NCBI RefSeq assembly: GCF_030315745.1
Contig: NZ_JASXSH010000015.1
Coordinates: 1-64,000, forward strand
Length of the DNA stretch: 64,000 nt
Direction of reading: 5' to 3'
Source: Gordonia heveisoli
GTDB taxonomy: Bacteria > Actinomycetota > Actinomycetes > Mycobacteriales > Mycobacteriaceae
Numbering within the stretch: the first letter of the stretch is position 1; every line of letters begins with the position of its first letter. Below are positions 17,692 through 25,137 of this stretch, piece by piece. The notes beneath the pieces are model-generated. The model had not been told where the DNA came from. It did not search any database and worked only from the letters and a program-made list of their open reading frames with translations. A program made the translations under genes and the position numbers.

Positions 17692-19056
17692 ATGACTGCG
17701 ATCACCAAGCCCAAACGCGTCTCGGGCGGCGACGGCGAACACGGCCACCTCGACGAGCTGGCCACCGATCCGATCTCGCTGTTCTGGCGTGTCCGCGAGG
17801 AATGCGGCGACGTCGGGCAGTTCCAGCTGGCCGACCGCGAAGTCGTCCTCGTGTCCGGCGCGGCCGCGAACGAGGAGTTCTTCCGGGCGCCCGACGAGGT
17901 GCTCGACCAGGCCGCCGCATATCCGTTCATGACACCGGTTTTCGGTGAGGGCGTCGTCTTCGACACCAGCCCCGAACGGCGCAGCGAGATGCTGCACAAC
18001 CAGGCGCTCAAGGGTGCCCACATGAAGCAGCACGCCGTCACCATCCCCAACGAGGTCGAGCGGATGATCGCCGACTGGGGCGACGAGGGCGAGATCGACC
18101 TGCTGGAATTCTTCGGCGAGCTGACCCTCTACACCTCGTCGGCCTGCCTGATCGGCCGCAAATTCCGTGAGGAACTGTCCAAGCACATCTCCGAGCTCTA
18201 CCACGATCTGGAGAAGGGCACCGACCCGCTGGCCTATGTCGACTACCACGCCGACATCGAGAGCTTCCGTCGTCGCGACGCGGCACGTGCCGAACTCGTC
18301 GAGTTCATGGCCGGGGTGATGGCGCGCCGTGCCGAGAACCCGCCGGAGAACAAAGAGGATCGCGACCTCCTCGACGTGCTGGTGTCGTTGAAGAACGAAG
18401 ACGGCAGCGACATGTTCAGCGCCGACACCGTCACCGGCATCTTCATCTCGATGATGTTCGCCGGCCACCACACCACCCAGGGCACCGCCGCGTGGACGCT
18501 GTTGGAGTTGCTGCGCAACCCGCAGTACATGGAGCAGGTTGTCGCCGAGCTCGACGACATCTACGCCGACAAGGGTGAGGGCAAGGCGGAGTACAGCTTC
18601 GCGGCGATGCGCCAGATCCCGAAGCTGGAGGCGTCGTTGAAGGAAGCCCTGCGCCTGCATCCGCCGCTCATCATCCTGATGCGCGTGGTGCAGGAGGACA
18701 TCCAGATCGAGGACTTCGAGATCAAGGCCGGACAGTCGATCGCGGTCTCACCCGCGGTGTCCAACCAGCTACCCGAGGACTTCCCGAACGCCACCGCCTT
18801 CGACCCGGACCGCTATATCGAGCCGCGTCAGGACGACCTCATCAACCGGTGGACCTGGATCCCGTTCGGTGCGGGTCGGCACCGTTGCGTCGGTGCGCAG
18901 TTCGCGATCATGCAGCTCAAGGCGATCTTCTCGGTGCTCTTGCAGAACTACGAATTCGAGCTGGCGCAGCCGGCCGACTCGTACCACAACGACCACTCCA
19001 AGATGGTCGTTCAGCTGGCTCAGCCATGCAAGGTCCGGTATCGGAAGAGGAGCTGA
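17692..19056 (+). CDS. cyp51: CYP51, sterol 14-alpha-demethylase-type cytochrome P450
   Basis: A 454-residue P450 that closely resembles M. tuberculosis CYP51 (Rv0764c) along its length from memory. Shared blocks include AYPFMTPVFGEGVVFD, YTSSACLIGRKF, the I-helix AGHHTTQGTA near 258, RLHPPLIILMRV and the heme loop FGAGRHRCVGAQ with Cys399. The family removes the 14-alpha methyl group of sterols by three oxidations. This organism type does not make sterols de novo, so the in vivo substrate is open. AAGGGAGC lies 5-8 bases before the ATG. The ferredoxin follows after 5 bases. Confidence 0.95.
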   Translation: MTAITKPKRVSGGDGEHGHLDELATDPISLFWRVREECGDVGQFQLADREVVLVSGAAANEEFFRAPDEVLDQAAAYPFMTPVFGEGVVFDTSPERRSEMLHNQALKGAHMKQHAVTIPNEVERMIADWGDEGEIDLLEFFGELTLYTSSACLIGRKFREELSKHISELYHDLEKGTDPLAYVDYHADIESFRRRDAARAELVEFMAGVMARRAENPPENKEDRDLLDVLVSLKNEDGSDMFSADTVTGIFISMMFAGHHTTQGTAAWTLLELLRNPQYMEQVVAELDDIYADKGEGKAEYSFAAMRQIPKLEASLKEALRLHPPLIILMRVVQEDIQIEDFEIKAGQSIAVSPAVSNQLPEDFPNATAFDPDRYIEPRQDDLINRWTWIPFGAGRHRCVGAQFAIMQLKAIFSVLLQNYEFELAQPADSYHNDHSKMVVQLAQPCKVRYRKRS

Positions 19057-19061
19057 GCACC

Positions 19062-19259
19062 ATGCGCATCGAAGTCGATCTCGACCTGTGCCAAGGGCAT
19101 GGAATGTGCGAGATGGAGGCTCCGGAGATCTTCGAGGCGCAACGTGACAGCGTCAAGATCCTCGACCCCAATCCCGATGAATCACACCGTGCTGCCGTGA
19201 AGGCCGCGGTTCAGTACTGCCCGACCCAAGCCCTACGGACCGTCGAAGACGACGAGTGA
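19062..19259 (+). CDS. CYP51-linked ferredoxin with CxxHxxC cluster motif (Rv0763c-like)
   Basis: A 65-residue ferredoxin, MRIEVDLDLCQGHGMC at its start, with Cys10, Cys16 and Cys53 (in YCPTQAL). The middle ligand position of the usual motif is His13 instead of Cys, which fits a [3Fe-4S] cluster with three cysteines as in actinobacterial P450 ferredoxins. It is the immediate neighbour of CYP51 and should pass electrons to CYP51 and perhaps CYP123. No reductase is encoded in this operon. Confidence 0.92.
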   Translation: MRIEVDLDLCQGHGMCEMEAPEIFEAQRDSVKILDPNPDESHRAAVKAAVQYCPTQALRTVEDDE

Positions 19260-19270
19260 GAAGGAACGAC

Positions 19271-19816
19271 ATGCCTTTTGATCGCGCCGAACTGGAAGAG
19301 ATGAAGCAGCGGTGGCTCGCCGCCAACATCGAGTGTGAGAAGGCCGGCGACTGGAAGCCGCTGGCGGAGTTCTACACCGTCGACGCCACCTACGGCTGGA
19401 ACTACGGTCCGGAGAAGGACTTCATGGCCGTCGGCCGCGACGAGATCCGTGATCTCGCGCTGGGACAGGAGATGGAGGGTCTGGAGGGGTGGACCTATCC
19501 GTATCAGGCCTGGGTGATCGACGAGCAGACCGGTGACATGATCGGCCTGTGGAAGCAGGTCTACGACCGTACCCGCGAGGACGGCTCGAACTACGCGCTG
19601 GACGGCATCCAGGGCAGCTGGTTCAAATATGCCGGCAACTTCGAGTTCTCGTGGCAGCGTGACTTCTTCGACTTCGGGAATGTCTCGGCACTGTTCATCG
19701 AGCTACTCAAGGACAACGCGATGAGCGACGGGATGCTCAAGCGCATCGAGAAGTCGGCCCCGGGTGACCTGCCGGGCTGGTATCCGTACGGCAAGTCGCC
19801 GGTCGCGTTCTGGTGA
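19271..19816 (+). CDS. NTF2/SnoaL-like protein
   Basis: A 181-residue protein with a predicted cone-shaped NTF2-like fold: FYTVDATYGWNYG, an aspartate/tryptophan-rich core and FEFSWQRDFFDF. Members include isomerases, hydratases and non-catalytic binding proteins. The ATG at 19271 follows GAGAAGGAACGAC, a good ribosome site; a GTG at 19256 is possible but less likely. It lies 11 bases after the ferredoxin and before an unknown protein and an SDR, so it should act on the product of the P450 route. Function not established. Confidence 0.75.
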   Translation: MPFDRAELEEMKQRWLAANIECEKAGDWKPLAEFYTVDATYGWNYGPEKDFMAVGRDEIRDLALGQEMEGLEGWTYPYQAWVIDEQTGDMIGLWKQVYDRTREDGSNYALDGIQGSWFKYAGNFEFSWQRDFFDFGNVSALFIELLKDNAMSDGMLKRIEKSAPGDLPGWYPYGKSPVAFW

Positions 19817-19825
19817 GCTGAGACG

Positions 19826-21091
19826 ATGACTCAACCAGCCCCGACCTATTCAGGTCTGAGTCAGAGCCAACTCGCCGCGCTCGTACCCGAACTCCTGCTG
19901 TCGGGTCAGATGATCGACCGCAGCGGGATGGCCCACCTCATCGGCGCCTTCGGGCGAGATGTGATGGGCAAGATCGCGATCGAGGAATGGATGGCCGCGA
20001 GTCCGGTGTACACGCACCGGATGCGCACCGCCCTCGGGATCGACGGCGACGGTGTCGAGGACATGTTCAAATGTCTCCAGCTCGACATCGGCGCACCGCC
20101 GCAGTTCATGGATTTCCGGTATGAGATCACCGACCGTAACCACGGTGCGTTCGTCCTGAATCACTGTGGCGCACTGATGGATGTGGAACCCATGGGCGAC
20201 GACTACGTCACCACCATGTGCCACGACATCGAGGACCCGACCTTCGACGCGACCGCGATCGCCACCAATCGGCGGGCACGGATCCGGCCGATTCATCGAC
20301 CCCCGCGCATACCGACCGACCGGCATCCGCACTGTGCGTGGACCGTCACCATCGAGCCCGACCGCGAAGAACTGCCGCTGCCCGCCGATGCCGAGACCAT
20401 GTTCGGCACGCGCGCCGCGCAGGTCGGATTGTCGGCGATCGATCCCGATGCGACCGACGGTCACGTCGACTATCGCGGACCGCTGTTCGACGACCTACAG
20501 TTCCGTGAGTGGTCGAAGACCGCGCTGGTGCGCATCGCGGCCGAGGTTGCGCTGCAGCACCAGTTACTCTCGCTCGGATTCCTGTGGAGCGTCCGACGAT
20601 TCGCCGAGTCGGAGGAGCAGGTGACCGACATCTTCCGCAAGCAGCTCACCGGTATCGCCGGACTGGCCGCCGATCGGCTCCGGCAGGCGCTCGATCTGCC
20701 GACCGACGCCGCCGGCCTGGCCGGGGTCATCGGCCTGCATCCCTGCTTCGGCCCGGTGGAGTACACCGGGGTGACCGCGGTGGTCGACGGCGACGAGGTC
20801 GTGGTCACGATTCCGGTCGTCTCGGATGCGGTGACCGACGGTGGCTGGCTCACCGTGGTCGACGCCGATCACACCGAGGCGTTGCAGGCGGTGGGTACCG
20901 CCGTCGATGATCGCTGGGAGGTGGTGGCGTCGGCGACCGACGACGGTCTGGTGGCGCGGTTCCGGCTGGGGGAGAAGTCCCGCAAGGAGTCCGGTGAGGT
21001 GGCCATCGCACGATTCAGTTCGGGGGCGACGTTCGTCTTCGCCGATCGGGGACCGTCGATTCCGATCACACCGGTCGGCAGTTCCGCCTGA
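19826..21091 (+). CDS. Conserved actinobacterial protein of unknown function
   Basis: A 421-residue protein that I do not recognise with certainty. It has no signal peptide or membrane segment. Notable features are a cysteine/histidine-bearing block, FVLNHCGALMD and TTMCHDIED, around residues 110-140, followed by an arginine-rich IRPIHRPPRIP stretch. The cysteine/histidine block recalls L-2-amino-thiazoline-4-carboxylate hydrolase-like proteins, but this is a weak impression. The C-terminal third is beta-rich. It overlaps the following SDR by one base and lies 9 bases after the NTF2-like gene, so it belongs to the CYP51 operon. Confidence 0.7.
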   Translation: MTQPAPTYSGLSQSQLAALVPELLLSGQMIDRSGMAHLIGAFGRDVMGKIAIEEWMAASPVYTHRMRTALGIDGDGVEDMFKCLQLDIGAPPQFMDFRYEITDRNHGAFVLNHCGALMDVEPMGDDYVTTMCHDIEDPTFDATAIATNRRARIRPIHRPPRIPTDRHPHCAWTVTIEPDREELPLPADAETMFGTRAAQVGLSAIDPDATDGHVDYRGPLFDDLQFREWSKTALVRIAAEVALQHQLLSLGFLWSVRRFAESEEQVTDIFRKQLTGIAGLAADRLRQALDLPTDAAGLAGVIGLHPCFGPVEYTGVTAVVDGDEVVVTIPVVSDAVTDGGWLTVVDADHTEALQAVGTAVDDRWEVVASATDDGLVARFRLGEKSRKESGEVAIARFSSGATFVFADRGPSIPITPVGSSA

Positions 21092-21984
21092 TGTCCGAGG
21101 CGGAAGGGCGGCCGCCGGTGAGTGCCCGGTTGTCCGGCCGGGTCGCGATCATCGCGGGCGCGACCCGGGGAATCGGTCTGGCCGTCGCGTATGCGCTCGC
21201 CGGTCAAGGTGTTTCGGTTGTGGTCAACGGCCGGGACAAGGCTGCTGTCGACGACACGGTGGCCGAGATTCGCGGCGGCGGTGCCTACGCGGTTGGTGTG
21301 TGCGGCTCGGCGGGTGATGAGGGGATCGCCGAGACGATGGTGGCGACGGCGCTGGGGGAGTTCGGCGCGCTCGACATCGCCATCAACTGCGCGGGCATCG
21401 CCGAGCCGCCCTTCTCCACGGTGCTGACGATCAGCACCGAGGACTTCCGGGCCCAGGTGGACGCACATCTGATGAGTGCTTTTCATCTGACGCAGGCCGC
21501 CGGGCGCGTGTTTGTCGAACAACGGTCGGGGTCGATTGTGCTGACCGGATCGGCGGCGTCGCTCGGCCTGTTCGGGGGCAGCGGCTACCCGGCGGCCAAG
21601 GGCGGCGTCAACGCGCTCGCGCTGGCCGCCCACGGCGACCTGTCCCACCACGGTGTGCGGGTCAACGTGGTGATGCCGGGCGCCAAGTCGAGACTGTCCT
21701 CGGGAGAGGACTATGTGCGGCATATCGAGCGTCTGCACGAGCGTGGGGTGCTCGACGACCTGACCCGCGACGCCGCGCTCGACCCGGCTCCGCCGGATTA
21801 CGTCGCACCGCTGTACACCTTCCTCGCCAGCGATGCCGCCGAACATATATCTGGTGAGATCTTCAGCGCGGCAGGTGGATTCATCGGTCGATTTCCGCCG
21901 CAGCAGGCCGGGTTCGTCGCCTACCGCGACCATGCGGACAGCGCTCCCTATTCGTTGGACGAACTGGCCTCGCTGCTGGCTTGA
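21091..21984 (+). CDS. Short-chain dehydrogenase/reductase, last gene of the CYP51 operon
   Basis: A 297-residue SDR with GATRGIG at the cofactor site, NCAGIA in place of NNAG, the catalytic pair in SGYPAAKGG and HISGEIFSAAGG near the end. It has about 12 extra residues at the N-terminus and a 30-residue tail. The ATG shares its first base with the preceding TGA. It probably oxidises or reduces a sterol- or acyl-derived intermediate. Its 3' end overlaps the convergent epimerase gene by 37 bases. Confidence 0.83.
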   Translation: MSEAEGRPPVSARLSGRVAIIAGATRGIGLAVAYALAGQGVSVVVNGRDKAAVDDTVAEIRGGGAYAVGVCGSAGDEGIAETMVATALGEFGALDIAINCAGIAEPPFSTVLTISTEDFRAQVDAHLMSAFHLTQAAGRVFVEQRSGSIVLTGSAASLGLFGGSGYPAAKGGVNALALAAHGDLSHHGVRVNVVMPGAKSRLSSGEDYVRHIERLHERGVLDDLTRDAALDPAPPDYVAPLYTFLASDAAEHISGEIFSAAGGFIGRFPPQQAGFVAYRDHADSAPYSLDELASLLA

Positions 21985-22979
21985 GTGGTGGTTGCCCGAG
22001 GACGGCGCCGGTCGCGCCAGAACCGGGCCCCCTCGGCTATCGCGTCGGTGACCGGGCGCGGGTGCCAGTCGAGTTCACTCTCGGCCTTGGCATGGCTCAT
22101 CTGCGACATGTGATGCATCAGCCGGACCGTCTCGATTCGCAGACGCTGCGGTCGGCCGGTCAGGCGTGTGCGCAGACTGCCGACTGCTCCGGCGGCGTAG
22201 AGCGCGGGCTTTCCCAGCACCAGGCGTGGTGGGGCAGCACCTACTGCGGTCGCCGCGGTGGTGATCACCTCGCCGAGATCCAGGTAGCGCTCGGAGACGA
22301 TATAGCGTTCGCCGGTGCGGCCACGCCGGGCGGCGGCGAGCAACGCAGCGGCCGCGTCGTCGACGGCCACCGCCTCCGCGCGCATGCCGCGGATACCGAA
22401 AGGCATGCGCCCCAACGCGGCCGCCGCAACGAAGGACCCGTGCGGCGTCGGCTGCCAGTCGCGCGCACCGTAGGTGTTGGAGACGCACATCGCGCGCACC
22501 GGTACCCGTTCCTCCCGCGCGTACCGAAGCGCGAGGTCTTCGGCGGCCACCCGGGAGAGCACGTAATCGGTTGCGGTGTCCCGCCAATTGAAGGAATCCC
22601 GCTCGTCGACGACGCGATCGGGGTGTCGGCCGATGGTTGCCATCGTGCTGGTGAAGACGAACGCATCGAGGTCGGCGCGGGCGGCGACATCGAGGACGGC
22701 ACCGAGGGCGTCCACGTTGGTGCGGTACAGCGGGGTGGGATCGGTCAACCATGCTCGGGTGTCGACCGCACAGTGGTACACCACATCCGCGCCACGCATG
22801 GCGGCGGCCACCGCGTCATGGTCGAACAGGCTTCCGGAGACATGGTCGACGTCGAGGCCCGACAACGACCGCATGTCGCTGGTGGTGCGGCTGAACACGC
22901 GCACCGGCTCACCGTCGGCGACGAGTGCACGCACCACGTGGGCGCCGAGGAAGCCGTTCCCGCCGATGACGAGTTTCAT
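21948..22979 (-). CDS. NAD-dependent epimerase/dehydratase or 3-beta-hydroxysteroid dehydrogenase-like protein
   Basis: A 343-residue extended SDR beginning MKLVIGGNGFLGAHVVRALV, with the GxxGxxG cofactor motif, VYHCAV, FTSTMATIG (Ser/Thr) and a DYVLSRVAAE segment where YxxxK is expected; the lysine position is Ala/Arg (YVLSR), which is unusual. The family includes dihydroflavonol-4-reductases and 3-beta-hydroxysteroid dehydrogenases. Its start overlaps the stop of the phosphotransferase-like gene by 4 bases. It is the last gene of the FadD17 operon. Catalytic competence is uncertain because of the YVLSR variation. Confidence 0.8.
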   Translation of the reverse strand: MKLVIGGNGFLGAHVVRALVADGEPVRVFSRTTSDMRSLSGLDVDHVSGSLFDHDAVAAAMRGADVVYHCAVDTRAWLTDPTPLYRTNVDALGAVLDVAARADLDAFVFTSTMATIGRHPDRVVDERDSFNWRDTATDYVLSRVAAEDLALRYAREERVPVRAMCVSNTYGARDWQPTPHGSFVAAAALGRMPFGIRGMRAEAVAVDDAAAALLAAARRGRTGERYIVSERYLDLGEVITTAATAVGAAPPRLVLGKPALYAAGAVGSLRTRLTGRPQRLRIETVRLMHHMSQMSHAKAESELDWHPRPVTDAIAEGARFWRDRRRPRATTTQASSEASSSNE

Positions 22980-24034
22980 CCGGAGAGACCTCCGGGGACG
23001 AGATCGTCGACGGCGATCGCGGCACGGTCGAGCATGGTGGTGAACATGGCGTTGCCGCGTTCGGTCGGCTGAGCGGCCGCCGCGCCGAAGACGACGATCA
23101 TGGGTGCCTGGATGAGGTTGTCGACGTAGTCGCGCCAACAGTGTTCGGACGTGTAGCCGGTCACCCCGAATTCGAGCAGGGCCCGGTGATAGTCGGCGAC
23201 GATGGACCGCTCGTGGGTGCGGCGATCGGCGGTCGACAGGCTGGTGCTGAGTAGAAAGGCGATGTCTCTCAGCGGGTTCCCGGTGGTGATGGTCTGCCAG
23301 TCGATCACCGTGACGTGGCCGTCCGCACCGAACAGAACGTTGTCGATCCGGAGATCGCCGTGGATGAGCGCGGCATTCTCGGTCGGCGCGACCAGCCAGT
23401 CGGCCGCGTGCCGGACCATCCAGTCGACGGCGGCGCGCGCGCGAGCCTGCGGTCCGAATCGGTCCGTGTAGACCGCGGCCATGGGCTCGAGAACGGAGTC
23501 CATCACCTCGCGGTCGTCGTCCGTGGGCAGCGGGAAGGCGGCCACCAGCGAATCGTCGTTCCAGCCGGGGCCGTGCAGCCCGGCGGCGGCGAGAGCAACC
23601 GACCGCGCTTGCGCCGGGGAGCATCCGACGATCTGATCGCCCTGCCGGGCGTCGGCGAGATCGTCGAGCAGCAACACGAATTCGCGGCCCGACGGTGAGA
23701 TCGTCGCGGCATGGCAGGCCGGCACCGGGACGTCGAACCGGGCGGCGAGCTCCCGGTAGAAGCGGACCTCGTTGCGGAAGGCCCCGGAGGCGAACGCACG
23801 CTGCTCGGACGGGCCGGTCGCCAGCTTGGCGATCAGCGTGGGCGGCAACGCGTTCGGCTGGGTGTAGGTGGGGGTGAGGCGAAAGCTTCCCGCCATTTGT
23901 CCGGTGCCGACCGGGGTGTGCCCGACCGAGGTGACCTCGACGTCGTGACCGTGGGTCCGCAGCAAGACGGTGAGCCATTCGGGGGTGAGTCCCTCAGGGG
24001 TCACCGGGATGTCGACGGGCAGCTCGGTGGTCAT
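22976..24034 (-). CDS. Aminoglycoside phosphotransferase-family (kinase-like) protein
   Basis: A 352-residue APH/choline-kinase-fold protein with the catalytic loop IHGDLRIDNVLF and the metal-binding VIDWQTITTGNPLRD. These proteins phosphorylate small hydroxylated molecules. In actinobacterial lipid operons, relatives often accompany acyl-CoA dehydrogenases of the ACAD10/11 type, which act on 4-hydroxyacyl-CoA; that link is inference here. The ATG at 24034 is coupled to the stop of the upstream LLM oxidoreductase (overlap 24031-24034). Confidence 0.8.
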   Translation of the reverse strand: MTTELPVDIPVTPEGLTPEWLTVLLRTHGHDVEVTSVGHTPVGTGQMAGSFRLTPTYTQPNALPPTLIAKLATGPSEQRAFASGAFRNEVRFYRELAARFDVPVPACHAATISPSGREFVLLLDDLADARQGDQIVGCSPAQARSVALAAAGLHGPGWNDDSLVAAFPLPTDDDREVMDSVLEPMAAVYTDRFGPQARARAAVDWMVRHAADWLVAPTENAALIHGDLRIDNVLFGADGHVTVIDWQTITTGNPLRDIAFLLSTSLSTADRRTHERSIVADYHRALLEFGVTGYTSEHCWRDYVDNLIQAPMIVVFGAAAAQPTERGNAMFTTMLDRAAIAVDDLVPGGLSG

Positions 24035-25119
24035 CGGATCCTCCCCGGATTGGTGGGCAATGCGGCCGGACCGGACCGGTCGGCCGGACGGATGGTGCGG
24101 TAGGCGTCGAGGACGGGGAGGAGTTCGCTCGGAGTGGCGCCGTGCAGGATGACCGAGTCGACACCGAGTTCGAACTGCGCGTTCAACGATTCGGCGCGCT
24201 CGGCGGCGCTGCCGGTCGCGCAGTCGGCGATCCAGTGGTCGGGGGTGACGGCGGCGAGATCGGCCAGTTCGGTGTCCGTCGCGGTGGCGTCGAGCGGCCC
24301 GCGGGCACCGATGAATCCGGCGGTCGACCGGAGCCGGTCGAGGTCGGCGGGATCCCAGCCGTTGGCCGCCATCAACTGGTCGGGATACCCCTGCAGGTAG
24401 GTGGCGAGCCTGCCGTAGAGCCTTCTGAGGCGGTCGGTCTCGTCGAGTTCGTCGCCGACGGTGGCGACCACCGACCAGATGCGGATTGACGACGGGTCGC
24501 GGCCGGCACGTTCGGCGCCGGTTCGCACCGCAGCCACTGCACGGCGTGTGGCGTCGGCGGTCAGGAAGGTGTGCAACACTACGCCGTCGGCGATCGCACC
24601 GGCGAGTTCGAGGGTGCGCGGACTCATCGTCACCAGCAGCATCGGTGGCGGCGGGTCGACCGCCACACCGAGGTTGAGCAGTGGATAGCTGCCGGCTGGA
24701 CCGTCGTGGCCGACGATCATCTCGCCGGACCACAACCGGCGGAGCAGCCCGGTGATATCGGCGAGCTGAGCTCCGGTGACATTGGGTAGACCGAGGATCT
24801 GCCATTGGGCGGAGATCCCGCGGCCGAGTCCGAGGGCGAACCGTCCGGCACTGAGCTCACTCATCGTCGCTCCCATCGTCGCCGTGACGATGGGGTGCCG
24901 GGTGTGGTGATTGGTTGCCGCCGTGGCTATTCCGAGACCGGTGGTGGCCGCGGCCACCGCACCGCACAGGGTGGCGGCGTCCTTGACGTTGAATCGTTCG
25001 GAGACGAACGCGGTGCCGAAGCCTGCCTTGTCCGCCAGGTGTGCCTCGCCGACGAGTTCGGCCGGGGTGACCGGATGTCGGGAGAGTGCGTAGTAGCCGA
25101 GTTCGGTGAGCCGGTCCAC
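24031..25119 (-). CDS. Probable F420-dependent LLM-class oxidoreductase
   Basis: This 362-residue protein fits the bacterial luciferase-like monooxygenase superfamily, F420-type subgroup, with GRFALGLGRGISAQW, a central LLVTMSPRTLELAGAIADG block and a TNHHTRHP segment. It should use F420 (or FMN) to reduce or oxidise a substrate in the cytosol. It lies 18 bases downstream of FadD17 and is coupled to the phosphotransferase-like gene, so it belongs to the same KstR-box operon. The substrate is not evident. Confidence 0.84.
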   Translation of the reverse strand: MDRLTELGYYALSRHPVTPAELVGEAHLADKAGFGTAFVSERFNVKDAATLCGAVAAATTGLGIATAATNHHTRHPIVTATMGATMSELSAGRFALGLGRGISAQWQILGLPNVTGAQLADITGLLRRLWSGEMIVGHDGPAGSYPLLNLGVAVDPPPPMLLVTMSPRTLELAGAIADGVVLHTFLTADATRRAVAAVRTGAERAGRDPSSIRIWSVVATVGDELDETDRLRRLYGRLATYLQGYPDQLMAANGWDPADLDRLRSTAGFIGARGPLDATATDTELADLAAVTPDHWIADCATGSAAERAESLNAQFELGVDSVILHGATPSELLPVLDAYRTIRPADRSGPAALPTNPGRIR

Positions 25120-25137
25120 GACGACGATCCCGCCGCG

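Noticed and set aside
16681..18660. 659-residue open frame on the minus strand
   Set aside because: It lies antisense to CYP123, the SDR and CYP51, all of which have full motif support. Long antisense frames are common in GC-rich genomes.
21948..23978. 676-residue single protein ending with the epimerase
   Set aside because: The epimerase begins at ATG 22979 with its Rossmann motif; the upstream half is Arg/Pro-rich shadow of the phosphotransferase-like gene.
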